DNA from: Nectonema munidae | Lineage: Eukaryota > Nematomorpha > Nectonematoida > Nectonematidae | Assembly: GCA_030549495.1 (NCBI GenBank) | Contig: JAUIRK010000090.1 | Span: 1-64,000, forward strand | DNA: 64,000 nucleotides | Direction: 5' to 3' | Part shown: in pieces, positions 10,570 to 21,841 of the stretch | Position numbering within the stretch: position 1 is the stretch's first letter | Layout: each line of letters starts with the position of its first letter | Notes under the pieces: generated by a model | What the model saw: only the letters and a program-made list of their open reading frames with translations | What the model was told of the DNA's origin: nothing | Database searches by the model: none | Program-made: the position numbers and the translations under genes

Positions 10570-13340
10570 ATTCTTTTCTCAGGACAGTTTAGAAACAATG
10601 ATCGGTCTTCACAGATCGTGGAAGAGAAACTGAAGTTGATCCTTATCCTTGTTTTACGTCTTATTGAAATCATTGATAAGAGCTACTACACAACTCTCTG
10701 ATGAGTTTTTAAAAAATATTTGAAAGGCTATCATCTCCCCAAGATCTTTTAACAACATTGTTTCTAGCATTCTGAGCATCTGAAATAGTAGTTTTGAATT
10801 GGATGTGCAGAACTGTACCGGGACCTGATTGCCAAGAATAACATCAGACTTTATATTAGGTTTTTTGTGGATAAAATGAGACTAAACCTCGCATTGCAGC
10901 TAGCATCTCCTTTTTAGAATCAGTAGACAATCATGAGTCAAGCGCAGCGAAGGTGCTAATTCTTCAGACTTATACAATAGAAAAAGTACTCATTTCAAAA
11001 GATTACTCTGTCCTTGAGAATTTGTTACATGAGTCTGGAAGCGTTCAAAGACATCGGCCCTGTAACCTAGGTATTTAGTTAGTCAGATCAAGAATTTCCT
11101 TTTTTTTGAAGCCATCACTTTGCTCCAGGCACATCTTGATGGCATAAATAAACATAGACATTCACCGTGCTCAATGAACTGGGTTTTAGAAAAGAAATAC
11201 ACGTGCTGGTCTCTGAAATTCTCATTTTCATTCTTTGATTGTCTCATTTCTATATGTGTAGGAAACCAGAATGTCTAGGCGAAATAGTGCAACCAATTAA
11301 TTCTTTCAGGACCAGTGTTAGTCCTAAAAAAAGTCACTTTTGCAAGATCAAGTAGGTGTTTAACACTAACACCAGTGACAAGATTTAGCAAAAGGTCATG
11401 GGATTTTAGATCTACCTTCAACGTACCGTTCAAGTTAAGCATTAATGGAACGGATGCTGAAAATTCAGATTGATGATTCTTGGCTACTGAGTCTCTTTTC
11501 TTTACTCTTACTAGTTGGGTACAGTTTCTGTTTATATTTACAGCATCATGATCAAGATTGGATTTATGCCATTGTTGCCGAGAAAATAATTTCCAATACA
11601 ATATTTTTTACATATATTTATGTGAAAAATGAATTTTTATGTTTACTCACTATTCACAAGCTAAAATATACTTCGGGTGGATAATCACTCTTTTGGGAAT
11701 AAAGGGTTACCTTTGATATGTACATAAAATTTTTATTTAGAAAAAAATTAGCATTATTTGGTTGTTCAACATTGATGATATACATTTAATATGTAAGTGT
11801 ATTTTACAAGTTATGCAAACTACTATTGTCTGAGTATTCATACTTTGCATCTTCTCCACATATCTTCTAAAGTATTTGAAACCAAATCTGGCTATCTTGA
11901 AAAATAAAGTTGATTTTCGTCATCTCTTATTCTGAGTATATTTTCTTCTTGCCCATAAATATGAAGTTGCAATGTATCTTCTAAAAATAAAGCAAACTTC
12001 ATTTAGGTTAAATTTTTTTTTGAATAAAATCGAAGTGTATGAAACTGTTACATCTAAAGCCGAAGAAAAAATAGCCCCCCTCATTTTCGAGTTCTTATTA
12101 ATACACTATAACAGTTTATGTTTTGTCCCATGATATCTGTTCCTCCCGTGAGTTTATTATAGATATTCATTGCATAAGGAAGATCAATCTTAAAAATTTT
12201 TATCAACTTTTTTCCATCTTTTACACTTTTGAGGTTGTTTTTTTATTGCCTTGAGCAATAAGATTCATTGTTGAAAGCTTCTCCAACAATTTGGTACTCG
12301 TAAAATAATTATCCAATTAATAAAAACAATTTTATTTTGGTAGAGCTTAAATCAAATCAAAAAATTACACCTGATCCAACATCATATTCTATAACATTAT
12401 TGATTTTGCCATTCATTGATCCCTCATAGATGGAAAATTTTATTAGATAACACTCGTTACCATTCAAAGACCAAACGTTGTACCCAAAATGTATGAGTTT
12501 ATTTAAAATAGCTTGCTTAAGAAACGATCCATATTTACCAAAATACTGAATCATTTTCTTAATCTTGTATTATGTATGGTTAAATTTCAGTCCGCAAGAT
12601 CTAAATATTCAAGAAATTTTTCAAATTTATTTCGTTTTAGAACTGATCACTAATTTTTTCATGTCTGACTTTTCTTCCCAGTAATTTCTTCTTGAAAGCT
12701 TTGAATCATAAACACTAACAAGCGGTACGATTTTATTTTTTCAATTGAAAGAGAGTATGAATAGTTATTTTTATGAATTTTTGCATACCGTTCTGTTTCC
12801 CTTTTATTAGTTCAAAGTTCTTAACAAACAATTTTTCAAAAATATACAAGTAGTTCATGCCAGTTTTTACGCAACTAGAACCAAAATCTTGTTTCACTTC
12901 GATTCATGTCTTCTTCTATCCAGTTTTCATTATTTTTTATAATCTTTTTTTTTTATTGCACAAATTTTCTGATTTTTAAAATCATTTAGATTTTCCACTT
13001 CAGAATTCAGATTTTCTTTATCTTGACTGTCTTCTCTCCAGGTTTTTCAATTAGTGAAGCAATGTAAATTAAAAAAAGAATTTTCACAAGAAAAACGTGC
13101 AACCCTATCTTTACATTTAATTTCTTCAATACATTATAAAACAGTTTTTTTAACTTGAAGACATTTAAAAATTTTTAATTCAAACCAGAAATAAAATTAT
13201 TCTAAAAAAAAATATTAACAATAATTATACCATATTTTTGCATTAAACAAGATATTAATAATAATTAAATATTATTTTTATTGATGATAAAGCTGAAAAA
13301 AATGTTACTTTTTTAAAAATATTATGTACCCTTATTTGCT
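10570..13340. other. AT-rich DNA, no gene recognised
   Basis: Minus-strand remains of the hAT-like element may extend to about 11100. The rest holds only short open frames without recognisable motifs. No exon set could be assembled. Confidence 0.4.
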
Positions 13341-13860
13341 TACCCCTATTCGAGACGTGCTATTTTTATTTCCTCAATGACAGGGAAGTAGTTTTTTTGC
13401 ACTCCTCTTTTTCCTAAAATATTAAATATTTTTACAGAATTCTCATGCGTACCCGCTAAATAATTGATTGCGAATCTGGTGATGACATTTATTTTTCATG
13501 AAGATCAAACAAAGCTATTAATATATGTCAAATATTTAAACTTTATAATATATTATAATTCAACATTTTTTAGCCCCTATTCGTGACGGGCTATTTTTAT
13601 TTACTCAGTGACGTCCCCTCTTTTTTAATTATTGAATATTTTACAAAATTCTCACAGGAACCTACTAAATAATTACTTGCGAATCAGATGATGACATTTA
13701 TTTTTCATGAAAATCAATCAAAAATGTCAAAAAACCAATCAAACCTGTCAATAAATACCAAATATATTAACTTTAAAATATATTATAATTATACATTTTT
13801 TGTGTTAATATTTTCTTAATTTATTTAATAAACTAAGTTTTTGTACTTAATTGACCTAAA
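13341..13860. mobile_element. Two worn left-end fragments of the piggyBac-family repeat
   Basis: Two sequences in tandem, CCCCTATTCGAGACGTGCTA (about 13344) and CCCCTATTCGTGACGGGCTA (about 13568), match the left terminal region of the element at 23975 (CCCTATTAGTGACGGCCTA). Each continues with the same subterminal words: ATTTTTATTT(C/A)CTCA(A/G)TGAC, CTAAATAATT, GCGAATC and GATGACATTTATTTTTCATG. The last part (13690-13800) is an inverted family B unit. They are internally truncated, solo-end-like pieces. Confidence 0.7.
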
Positions 13861-15389
13861 ATATATCACATGTCAGTATATTTGCTTTCACAAGTTACTT
13901 ATCTCCAAACACTTTTTCACATTATTTTTAAATAACTTGCTTATGCATAACAAATTCAACATGCTTAATTTGATTAGAAAAATACTTTTGTCACTCTAGA
14001 TTTAAATTGTGGTTACTGTTTAAATTTGGATAATAATTTGTAATCAGATTTTTTTTTAATCATTTTGAACAATTTTCATTCCATTTGGCAAATCGACCAT
14101 TCTCTATTTCATCATGACATTATTTTTGTCAATAGATACACATGTAATGAACACTACATTTCAATGTGGATAAATGGTTATATATTTAGTTAATTCGACA
14201 CTATATTGACTATTATATATTTAAACCCAATTGATAAAATAATTTCCTTTCTTGATATAATAATGATTTTATCCATCTCATAAGTATGGATGGGACTATT
14301 AAATGCGACTTCACACCATGGCAATAAAAGCTCATTCTCATAAAATTTCACAATAATATTCTTATAGATGGGTTATATATTATGATATATTTAATGGTAA
14401 AAATTAATTTAGCAATAAAATTTTGTTACTCTAAGTAAACCGAATTATTGATTTTCTTATGAACGTTCTTATTATGAGTGAAAAGAAAGATTATTATGTT
14501 TTTGACGTTGAGAATGTCTCGCTATCAACGCCAATAAAAATTGATTTTTAATTGTGCGCTCATATGAGCGTAAAAACAAATGGTTGATCACAAGTTTGAC
14601 GTTGAAAATTTCAAAAGATTCCATTTTTCTATTGAACTCATCTAAATTTTGATTTTTCATCATGGCGTCTTCGAGTGTGTTTTTCCCCCTATTTTGATTC
14701 AATGGGCGATATTTCACCTTCGGAATCTTTGAATTGTGATATGTAATATTTTGACTGCTTAGTTGCTCCAGACAATACTAACTATCAATAACATCCTATT
14801 GTTTCCAACAAAGGTAGAGCTATTACCCAAAATATCATAGATAATATTTAAAGAACCATCTGGTTCAAAAAGTTTGGCTTGGTCATTGAACGGTTCACTT
14901 GATATTTTAAAAATATACTTCAATGAAAAAATTATAGCTCCCCTTTATTGTTGTAGCAAAAAATGGATGAAACTTTTGCGTAAGTTTTCGTTTGCTTTTT
15001 TTGTAGTGAGAGTTTTTCTTTCATCAGTTTCATTAGATTTTGAATTACTTTAATTCAACTGGTTTCAATTAAGTTTTAAAATTTAAAGGTGTGAAGAATT
15101 TTTTTCTATCTTCTTTTTCCTTAAATTAGTGACTTATTTTGACGCAAATCAAAAAGTTGGTGTGAAATGACCGAAAATTTATGAAATCAAGAAGACCTTT
15201 TACGTTTTTAAGCCAAAAATATACATACCTGGTCTTCAAGACAAAAGTTATATCTTCTCTGAAGAAATCGTCAAAAGACTAGTGATGGTGTCAAACTTAC
15301 CTAAAGGATCTGGAGTATATATGGACATGTTCTTCACATCACATCAACTTTGCAAATAGATAAAAGAAAATAACTATACAATTTGTGGA
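13861..15389. other. AT-rich DNA, no gene recognised
   Basis: No open frame with recognisable domains was found. A minus-strand frame at 14472-14717 has no recognisable motif and was not accepted as a gene. Confidence 0.4.
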
Positions 15390-15530
15390 GGTTAGAATTT
15401 AAAAAAGACAATTTAGAATTTAAAAAAGACAATTTAAAATTAAAAAAAACATTTTAGAATATAAAAAATACATTTTAGAATTTAAAAAAGACATTTTAGA
15501 ATTCAAAAAGACATTTTAGAACTTAAAATG
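15390..15530. repeat. 21-bp tandem repeat (about 7 copies)
   Basis: Units of the form A(C/A)ATTTTAGAATTTAAAAAAG recur about every 20-22 bp. The array ends directly against the MITE that starts at 15532. It is a simple minisatellite. Confidence 0.85.
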
Positions 15531-15531
15531 G

Positions 15532-16021
15532 TATAAGAACCTACGTTTTACGTACGGCACGGGACCGAACGGCGGACGTAAAACGTAGGATTCATAAAAT
15601 CCAGGTTGACATTTAAATTGACATACAACACGAAAATCCTAGCCTGGATCACACATGGTCACACCATGTACGACGTGAGGGACTATGGAAGCTAAAGAAG
15701 ACTACTACAGTGAAGTTGGATGATCATCCCTGAAGTTGAGCTGTTTTCATAATAAAGTCTTTAATAAAAAATATCAGTGTACAGAAGCTATGATGCAATG
15801 TTTTGCGATCTAATTAGCGTTATTTAAATTACTCATAGTGAAATAAAACTGAAAGACAATAATTTATTAACCTTTATAAACTTTTTAATACATAAAATCA
15901 CAAAGAAAAAACGTATTTAATGCATTTAATGACCAAAAAGATAACGTCATCGATCATTTGGGGAGGACGTAAAATTCAGGGAACGTAAAATCAGGGTACG
16001 TAAAACGTAGGTTCTACTGTA
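15532..16021. mobile_element. MITE with TA target and ACGTAAAACGT-rich ends
   Basis: The left end TATAAGAACCTACGTTTTAC matches the inverted right end, CAGTAGAACCTACGTTTTAC. TA dinucleotides flank both sides (15532-15533 and 16020-16021), as expected for a Tc1/mariner-type element. Further inverted or direct copies of the GACGTAAAACGTAGG word occur inside both ends. There is no coding capacity; the middle is AT-rich. Confidence 0.75.
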
Positions 16022-16924
16022 TTTGAAATAATCATGTTGTAAAATTCTAAATGGAAATATAAAATTACTTAAGAAAAGAAAAAAAGACTGAAAGCAAAGG
16101 ACCATTTGATCATCATAGCACTGTGCATTTCTATATAATCAACATATCATACATGTAACAACACTTATTTCTAGAATGTTTCTCTATTTTTTAAATTAAC
16201 ATCTCTTATTTATGCTCACTATTTCCAACTGCATAAAGAACTTATCATTTAATCCATTTCAATCCACTTTTTAAATAACAAATAATAAACAGATGATAGG
16301 AAAAAAATTTCAAATGATGATTCTATTTGTGATCCGATTAAGATTACATATACACCCTTTGTAATGGTATATATAATTTTTTGTTTAATGTTTTCAATCT
16401 TAAACGACTTAAACGTTAGCTTCTAATATTGGTGCTTATAATTTTATGTGTTATATCATTATATAAAGTAATTATATCCTTTCCATTCTGGTTATCTATG
16501 AGTTGATAAAGAGATTACTATCTACACCCAAATATCTGCTCAAGATTAAATATAATTTTTATGGAAAAAATTTAATTAATAATTATATATCATTTTCTCA
16601 ACTGAATTTTATTATGTCCTCTAATTTAATTTTCTCTTCTCTTTCTGACATTTAAACCTCAATCTTATATACATTTTGATATAAAGGTAATATTTAATTG
16701 TCTTTATTTTTTTTAATCTATTTTTATACGACCGTTTATTTCTTGCTTTTGGTTATTTCTTAGAATTGAAATCAGCATAAGCTTAATAGTACTGTTGATA
16801 TTAAGATCTTGGATAATTGATCAACTTTTTTTGATGTTCGAGATTTATCTTGATATTCACGTATGATGGGAGTTGTATTAAGATACTGAGATATTGATTT
16901 TAAGTATCTGATATAAATTGAAAT

Positions 16925-17636
16925 ATGGGAAAAATAGAATCTATGCTAAAAAATATAACCAAAAATAATTATTCAATCGAAAAAAAGAAATCATATTCTG
17001 ATGCAGTAAAAACTAAATATATTTTGGATGTTATAAATCAACAAAACAAAAATACAAATCTACAACAGATTTTATCCTGTCTTGATAATGTACCTATCAA
17101 TTATTCTAAAAAAGAAAATATTAAACTGTATTTCCCTGATAAGTGCAAAATGGATGATGCAAAAAATTTATTTAAAGAAAATAATATTGAATCAGAAAGA
17201 CAAAAATTAATCAAGCTTAAAGTTAGCTTAATGATTTCCAAAGATATTGACAACAAGGATGTGATTCCTTTAATATTACAAAAGAATCCAGTAATAGAAA
17301 TGCATGTTGAAAATGGAAGAAAGTTTAGCTTACTCTTCAATTATAATTCTAAACACACTTTATTTAAAATTGTGGTAATTGTTTGAGGTTCCGATAATAT
17401 AAAATTATTTAGAAAGCAATAATTTTTATTCATACTTACAATATCGACAAATAAAATGTCAAGAATACATGTTGAGCAAACGATGTAGTAATTGTGCTAA
17501 AATTGGTCATAGTTCAAAATCATGTTATGATAAAAAATGCTGTACATACATACTGTTCGGATTTAACTCATAATGGTAAAGATGGTCCAGAGAAGGGTAA
17601 CAAGGAAAATCTCAAATGTATTAATTGTATATAGGC
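16925..17636 (+). mobile_element. LINE copy 1, ORF1 (gag-like) region
   Basis: An open frame from 16925 (MGKIESMLKNITKNNYSIEK) runs about 150 codons and then loses frame near 17386. Past that point the sequence encodes zinc-knuckle-like cysteines of the CxxC-x4-H-x4-C type (CSNCAKIGHSSKSC near 17480-17525) and a second cysteine cluster, as in ORF1 proteins of CR1/jockey-like LINEs. This copy has no endonuclease or RT; it is replaced from about 17640 by other transposon debris. From about 17070 on it is closely similar to 18763-19550, so two copies of one family sit in the same orientation. Confidence 0.8.
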
Positions 17637-17644
17637 CAAAGTAT

Positions 17645-17990
17645 AGAGCAATTCAAATGCGCATCACTAACTCGATTTTTACCGACGCCTCAAAATCACT
17701 TAACAAAGCCACCGCTGCTTGCGCCTTTTTAATCACAATACAAGTATTCCTTTCTTCATACAACAAATGCAGACAGACAATAACACCTCCACATACGAAA
17801 CTGAAGCCCTAGCACTCCTAACATCATGCAACCACATCATTGATAACCTAATCATCTTTACATCCAAATTCAAACACATAATCTTTTTCATAGACTCACA
17901 AAACATAATAAAGACCTACAACTTAACAGAAAAATCCCCCTTTCAACACTAAGCCTATCCAAAAAATTAATCAACCTTAACAACCTAGTG
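17645..17990 (+). mobile_element. RNase H-domain fragment of a retroelement
   Basis: Two overlapping frames together show RNase H landmarks: SIFTDASKSLNKATAACAF, then YETEALALLTSCNHIIDNLI, then IIFFIDSQNII. These correspond to the D, E and D positions of the RNase H active site. The layout fits the RNase H that follows the RT in I/R1-like LINEs. The fragment is broken and has no adjoining RT, so the parent family is not certain. Confidence 0.65.
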
Positions 17991-18235
17991 CCATCTAGTA
18001 TTGATTCTGAACCGAAGCGCCACTCGCCTTCCTGTTCTTCTGAAGACAAACTAAATTACAAAACAGTAGAAACTTCAACTGCAAGTTTATTGGTACGTAA
18101 CATATCAACACACAATGCGCATGGACGTTCTCGAAAAATTTTTTAAACATGGCTATAATGTTCCAGTTTAATTACAATCAGGTATATGGAAATAAAATCA
18201 GAGAAGGCAAAAAAATGAAAATAATTTGAAAAATT

Positions 18236-18762
18236 ACAATTTCTATTCAATTTGATGGTAAAAGGTTACGGGAAGAGGAAAGTTGTTTTGCTAAAAATAC
18301 CATGACTGAAATAAAGCTTGGTGTTTTAAAATGCCCAAATGGTACTGCTAAGGGTATTCACAAAGAACTACATAATCTGATCGACGAATACACTGCTTGG
18401 AAAAATATTTGCATGATAATCTACGACACATCTGCCATAAATTCTGGTTTGCAGAGTATTGTTAAATTGATCCAGGATCATGTCATAAGCAAAAGCCACA
18501 GTACATCGGCTGTCAACATCACGTACTCGATCTGCTTCTAAAACACGTAATGGATTTTCTCCTTCCGAAACAAAGCTGCAAACCTCAAACAAAGAGGCAA
18601 ACCTGGATGGCCGGACGACTTCAAGTTTTGTATGAACTATGCCAGGCATATCGTCACTACAAAACAACTTTAAAGTGGCGCAAAATATACTGAAAGAAAC
18701 TCCCGAACATACATCAAGCAAGATGGAATTCCCGTGCAATATACGCTCTTATAGCCGGTAGA
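18236..18762 (+). mobile_element. hAT-like transposase fragment
   Basis: Reading from 18236: SIQFDGKRLREEESCFAKNT, then IKLGVLKCPNGTAKGIHKEL, IDEYTAWKNICMIIYDTSAI and NSG. After one change of frame between about 18460 and 18499 it continues YIGCQHHVLDLLLKHVMDFL, then YELCQAYRHYKTTLKWRKIY and ARWNSRAIYALIAG. The order DGK...DT-x-x-N-x-G...CxHH-x-LDL...W-N-S-R resembles the catalytic core of hAT-superfamily transposases. No terminal repeats were identified. It lies between the RNase H fragment and LINE copy 2. Confidence 0.65.
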
Positions 18763-21560
18763 GATTTTATCCTGTCTTGATAATGTACCTAACAATTACT
18801 CTAGAAAAGGAAAAGAAAATATTAAACTTTATTTCCTTGATAAGTGCAAAATGGATGATGCAAAAATTTATTGAAAGAAAAATATTGAATCAGAAAGACA
18901 AAAATTAATCAAGCCTAAAGTTAGCTTAATGATTTCCAAAGATATTGACAACAAGGATATGATTCCTTTAATATTACAAAAGAATCCCGTAATAGAAAAG
19001 CATGTTGAAAATGGAAGAAAGTTTAGCTTATTCTTCAATTATAATTCTAAACACACTTTATTTAAAATTGTGGTAATTGTTTGTGATCCGATAATATACA
19101 ATTATTTAGAAAGTAATCATTTATATTTATACTTACAATATCGACAAATAAGATGTGAAGAATACATATTGAGCAAACGATGTAGTAATTGTGCTAAAAT
19201 TTGTCATAGTTTAAAATCATGTTATGACAGTGGCGTAGCCAGAGGGGGGCAAGGGGGACAGTGTCCCCCCCCCCCCCCCAAATAATTTTATTTACAATAT
19301 GCTTGCTCCCCTAAATTCCTTGCATGCCCCCCTAAATTCCTTGCATGCCCCCCAACTTCCATTTTTTGGCTATGCCACTGTGTTATGATAAAAAAAATGC
19401 TGTATATACTGTTCGGATTTAACTCAAAATGGTAGAGATTGTCCAGAGAAGGGTAACAAGGAAACGCTCAAATGTATTAATTGTATAAATGCAAATTTTT
19501 CTGAAAATAATAATCACAGTGCTCATAGTAAAGTATGTCCTTTTATTATAAAAAATCTGGCATTTGTTAAAAGTATTACTAATTATAACATTAACGATGA
19601 TTGAACATTTATCTAAAAATTTATTAGATAGTTATTACTTCAATAATATAAACTACACTGATATCACATCATCTGAATATGTTTATTATCATAGTTTAAA
19701 TAACAATATTTTATATGATTTTTATGTAGCTAGTGTGAACATAAGATCAATTATCAATAAATATTCTGAACTTGAGGTATTTGTACAAAGTTTCAATTCT
19801 ATTTTACTAATAAAACACTAAAAATATTAGCATTGTAAGAAAGTTGGCTAAATTATAAAGATTAAGATTTAAGGGTAAAGGATTATAGTTTTGTTTACAT
19901 CTCCTGTAGACTTACAAAAGATTCAGGCATTGCTTTTTTAATACATAATACTTTAAATGTTAACGTTATTGATAATTATTATGAAACAATTTTTTTTAAA
20001 ATATTTTTTAATAGAAATATTACTATCCTGTAACAACAGTATAATAATACATAATATATATCGTCCACCATCTCTAAATCCAAACTTATCTTTCTTTATT
20101 GATGAGTTCTCTAACTTTTTAATTTCTAAGGTATCTTCTACATATAATAACAATTTAATAGGAGATTTCAATATTGATCTAAAAGTTGATGTTTCTGATT
20201 TCTTAAATGTTTTGCAATCTAATTTCTTTAAGCCTGCCATAACAGGAACAACACGAGAACTTTAATAGACAATATTTTTTACCAATAAACTGATCTATTT
20301 ATAAATCTTTTATCTTCTTTGCATCTTTATTAGATCATAATTTTATTTTCTTTGAACATAAAGGAATCATGCTCATCTTTTCGTTTTTCGAAATCATTTA
20401 ATGAAAACAAATTCGTTGAAAAAATAGCTAGATTTGATTGGTTTAAATTTATTAAACTTAATCTTGATCTGCCTGAAGAATTGGCCAATTCGATTAATTT
20501 TAAAATTGCAAAAATACTAAACGAGTGCACTAACATAAAAGTTTTAAATAAAAATTCAAAATATAATCATAAACAAAATTATTCGATAACATTTGATTTA
20601 CTCAATCTGATTAAAATAAGAGATATCTGTCATGCAAAGTTAAAAAAAATGTAATACAAATTCCAAACTCAAAAAGAATTTATTAAATATAGAAACGAGG
20701 TTAAAACTTAAAACTAAAATCAAACATTTGAAAAAAATTATTATTCTAAAATCTTTGACTGTATAGGATCACCCAAGGACACTTGGAATAAAATTAATAA
20801 AATAAACCATGTAAAAATGAAAAATACGCGATTAAAATAAATGATAAAATAGAAACTAACTTAGAAACAATTACGAATATGTTTAATGTTCAGTTTACAA
20901 CAAACACAGACACAACTAATGATAATATAAATGATGATGACGTATCTAATTATTTTCAAAAAGTTAATTACTGCAATCAATGAAATCGAAAAATTCATGT
21001 GATATATAAATTGAGTTTGATTTTAAACTACATAATCAAATATCTTGTTATCGCCTTCAATTCATGTATCGAGTTCAGTGTTTATCCTACTTCATTTGAA
21101 CTTGCAAAGGTGATTCCGGTTTTCAAAAAAGGAAATAAAATTTCAATCAACAATTATAGGCCTATAAATATTACCAGTACGCTATCAAAACTTTTCGAAA
21201 AAATTATATAGAATGAGATCATTCATATATAAACTAATTAAATTTATTATACAAATATCAGTTTGGGTTTAGGTCTAAATATAGTACAGAACATCTACAT
21301 ATATTTTTTTTTAGAAAAAATCCAATATTATTTAGATTACTCAGGTAGTGTTATATACAGCTATATTTTTCGATTTAAGTAAAGCATTCGATACGATTTC
21401 ACATTCAAAACTTTTAATAAAATTGGTTCATTTTGGCTTTTCTCAGTCTACTATATCATTTTTTGAACCATATCTTTCATATAGACAACAACTTGTTACT
21501 ATTCTTAATTGTAACAAAATGGGATTATATCGATGGAATGTTATGTAAAGTATTACCATG
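18763..21560 (+). mobile_element. LINE copy 2: ORF1 tail, endonuclease and partial reverse transcriptase
   Basis: The element begins inside ORF1 (matching copy 1 from about 17070), with ORF1 fragments to about 19550 including CSNCAKICHSLKSC. ORF2 begins near 19600 with an EEP endonuclease-like ASVNIRSIINKYSELEVF. IIHNIYRPPSLNPN and LIGDFNIDLKVD (about 20040-20200) follow, the latter matching the GDFN endonuclease motif. RT blocks are VIPVFKKGNKISINNYRPIN (about 21110) and IFFDLSKAFDTISHSKLLIK (about 21360), the latter with the first catalytic Asp. The copy ends before a YxDD box. Many frame changes and stops make it inactive. It is truncated at both ends, interrupted by the MITE at 19228-19380, and CR1/jockey-like by motif style. 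Confidence 0.85.
19228..19380. mobile_element. hAT-type MITE (153 bp) inserted in the LINE
   Basis: Terminal inverted repeats CAGTGGCGTAGCCA and TGGCTATGCCACTG are flanked by a perfect 8-bp duplication TGTTATGA (19220-19227 and 19381-19388). Removing the element and one duplication restores continuity with LINE copy 1. The interior has a C-run and two direct copies of CCCCTAAATTCCTTGCATGC. The perfect duplication means it is younger than the LINE. Confidence 0.95.
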
Positions 21561-21841
21561 TAGTAATTAGAAGAAAGTTTTTTAAAATGCTTCCTATTTT
21601 ACTTTCATAGTCTTCGTATATGCAAATTAAGAGGGTGTGTCATTCAATGAAAGGAACTTTATTTTTTTTTCATAGGATGCTAGGGCGCTTTAATAACATA
21701 TAATGAGACATTTCGTATTTCCCCATTTTTAATGATCTGGCAGGTTTTATTAAATTCCAATTATTTTATAATTTTTCATCTTGTTTTGTATTCTTGTAGA
21801 ATAAATGATGTGAAGACAAATTTCTCGAAAGTTTATCCGAA
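21561..21841 (+). promoter_or_regulatory. MAU2 upstream region with a probable splice acceptor
   Basis: TTTTGTATTCTTGTAG ends at 21799, 42 bases before the MAU2 ATG, and looks like a cis 5'-UTR intron acceptor or trans-splice acceptor. A short upstream ATG ATG TGA follows at about 21805. No TATA box was assigned. Confidence 0.45.

Noticed and set aside
10193-10570. Plus-strand 125-codon open frame
   Set aside because: It overlaps the minus-strand hAT-like fragment, has no recognisable domain and looks like a shadow.
11275-11601. Minus-strand 108-codon open frame
   Set aside because: No recognisable motif and no supporting splice context; possibly part of the old hAT-like element, but not demonstrable.
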